Positions 23,731-23,952 of a DNA stretch of 23,952 nucleotides are shown here, one piece after another (position 1 is the stretch's first letter; every line of letters starts with the position of its first letter). Origin of the DNA: Bacteroidales bacterium. Lineage in GTDB: Bacteria; Bacteroidota; Bacteroidia; Bacteroidales; JAADGE01. The notes beneath the pieces were generated by a model. The model saw only the letters and a list, made by a program, of their open reading frames with translations. It searched no databases and was not told the DNA's origin. A program made the position numbers and the translations under genes. The DNA lies in the NCBI GenBank assembly GCA_029932445.1, contig JAOZQB010000015.1:1-23952 (forward strand), given 5' to 3'.

Positions 23731-23952
23731 ATGAACACATTTGACCTTGTAATAATCGGAAGCGGAGCTGCAGGATTTTCTGCCTCATCAAGAGCACTTG
23801 ATTATAAAAAAAATGTGTGTATTATTGAAACAGGAGAAATCGGCGGAGCCGGAATTATGAACGGTGCATTAGTATCTAAAACATTGTGGGAATTGTCTTC
23901 CGATTATGCCATTGCTTCAAAAGTGAACAGAGGATACAGAGCGTCTGCTTTA
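23731..23952 (+). CDS. FAD-dependent oxidoreductase of the disulfide-reductase family (N-terminal part, cut by window end)
   Basis: The first 74 codons of a gene that runs off the window. The N-terminus is a Rossmann FAD-binding fold: VIIGSGAAG at 7-15, the ribose-binding acidic residue E33 in 'CIIETGEIGGAG'. The order then follows dihydrolipoamide dehydrogenase and mercuric reductase, whose redox motif is GGTCLNxGCxPSK. Here it reads GGAGIMNGALVSK (38-50): both redox cysteines are replaced, by Gly41 and Ala46. So it belongs to the family by fold but cannot use the classical disulfide relay; soluble transhydrogenases and related flavoproteins also lack one or both. ATG at 23731 is well placed. 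Product of the rest unknown. Confidence 0.88.
   Translation, partial: MNTFDLVIIGSGAAGFSASSRALDYKKNVCIIETGEIGGAGIMNGALVSKTLWELSSDYAIASKVNRGYRASAL

Overview
The window looks like an ordinary chromosomal stretch of an AT-rich Bacteroidetes (Bacteroidia-type) bacterium. Reasons seen in the sequence: several -7 boxes of the Bacteroidetes form TAnnTTTG; a type IX secretion (T9SS) C-terminal sorting domain; a GSCFA-family protein; ECF sigma/anti-sigma pairs of Bacteroidetes style; and the gene order sigma-54 regulator, lptE, TPR-like protein, secG, groEL that I know from this phylum. I cannot assign an order or genus. No tRNA, rRNA, CRISPR array, complete insertion sequence or prophage was seen.

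Layout. 1-303 is non-coding with small inverted repeats. 304-2704 (minus): a coiled-coil protein followed, with overlap, by an Omp85/BamA-like outer-membrane protein. 2841-4011: a small lipoprotein convergent with, and overlapping, a DUF3108 protein. 4119-8655 (minus): a five-gene envelope operon (ECF sigma factor, membrane-anchored probable anti-sigma factor, outer-membrane barrel-like protein, secreted protein with regulatory-like beta domains, OmpA-family lipid- or peptidoglycan-linked protein) closed by a strong intrinsic terminator. 8844-10484 (minus): groEL, alone, with its own terminator and no groES beside it. 10759-15375 (minus): sigma-54 activator, lptE, an 808-residue Glu/Lys-rich protein and secG, again closed by a strong terminator. 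15528-16686 (plus): kdsB (Kdo activation for lipopolysaccharide) and a tiny secreted protein that is almost only a T9SS sorting domain. 16912-17901 (minus): a GSCFA protein. 18163-20931 (plus): an orphan membrane histidine kinase with a TTG start, a FeeM/GNAT-like acyltransferase and an RluA-family pseudouridine synthase coupled to it by a 1-base gap. 20969-23575 (minus): a TPR transmembrane LuxR-type regulator, a 66-residue LuxR helix-turn-helix protein and a collagen-like lipoprotein. 23731-end: the N-terminus of a flavoprotein of the disulfide-reductase family in which both redox cysteines are missing.

The common theme is the cell envelope: outer-membrane assembly (Omp85, LptE), LPS precursor synthesis (KdsB), protein export (SecG, T9SS substrates), lipoproteins and membrane-spanning sensors. 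Nothing here is a clear-cut novel defence or mobile system. The most interesting items are the five-gene ECF operon, the cysteine-less flavoprotein, the FeeM-like enzyme beside an orphan kinase, the LuxR pair next to a collagen-like lipoprotein, groEL without its expected groES, and the very large Glu/Lys-rich protein. Several apparent N-termini start at TTG or GTG codons; I give the more likely starts with reasons.
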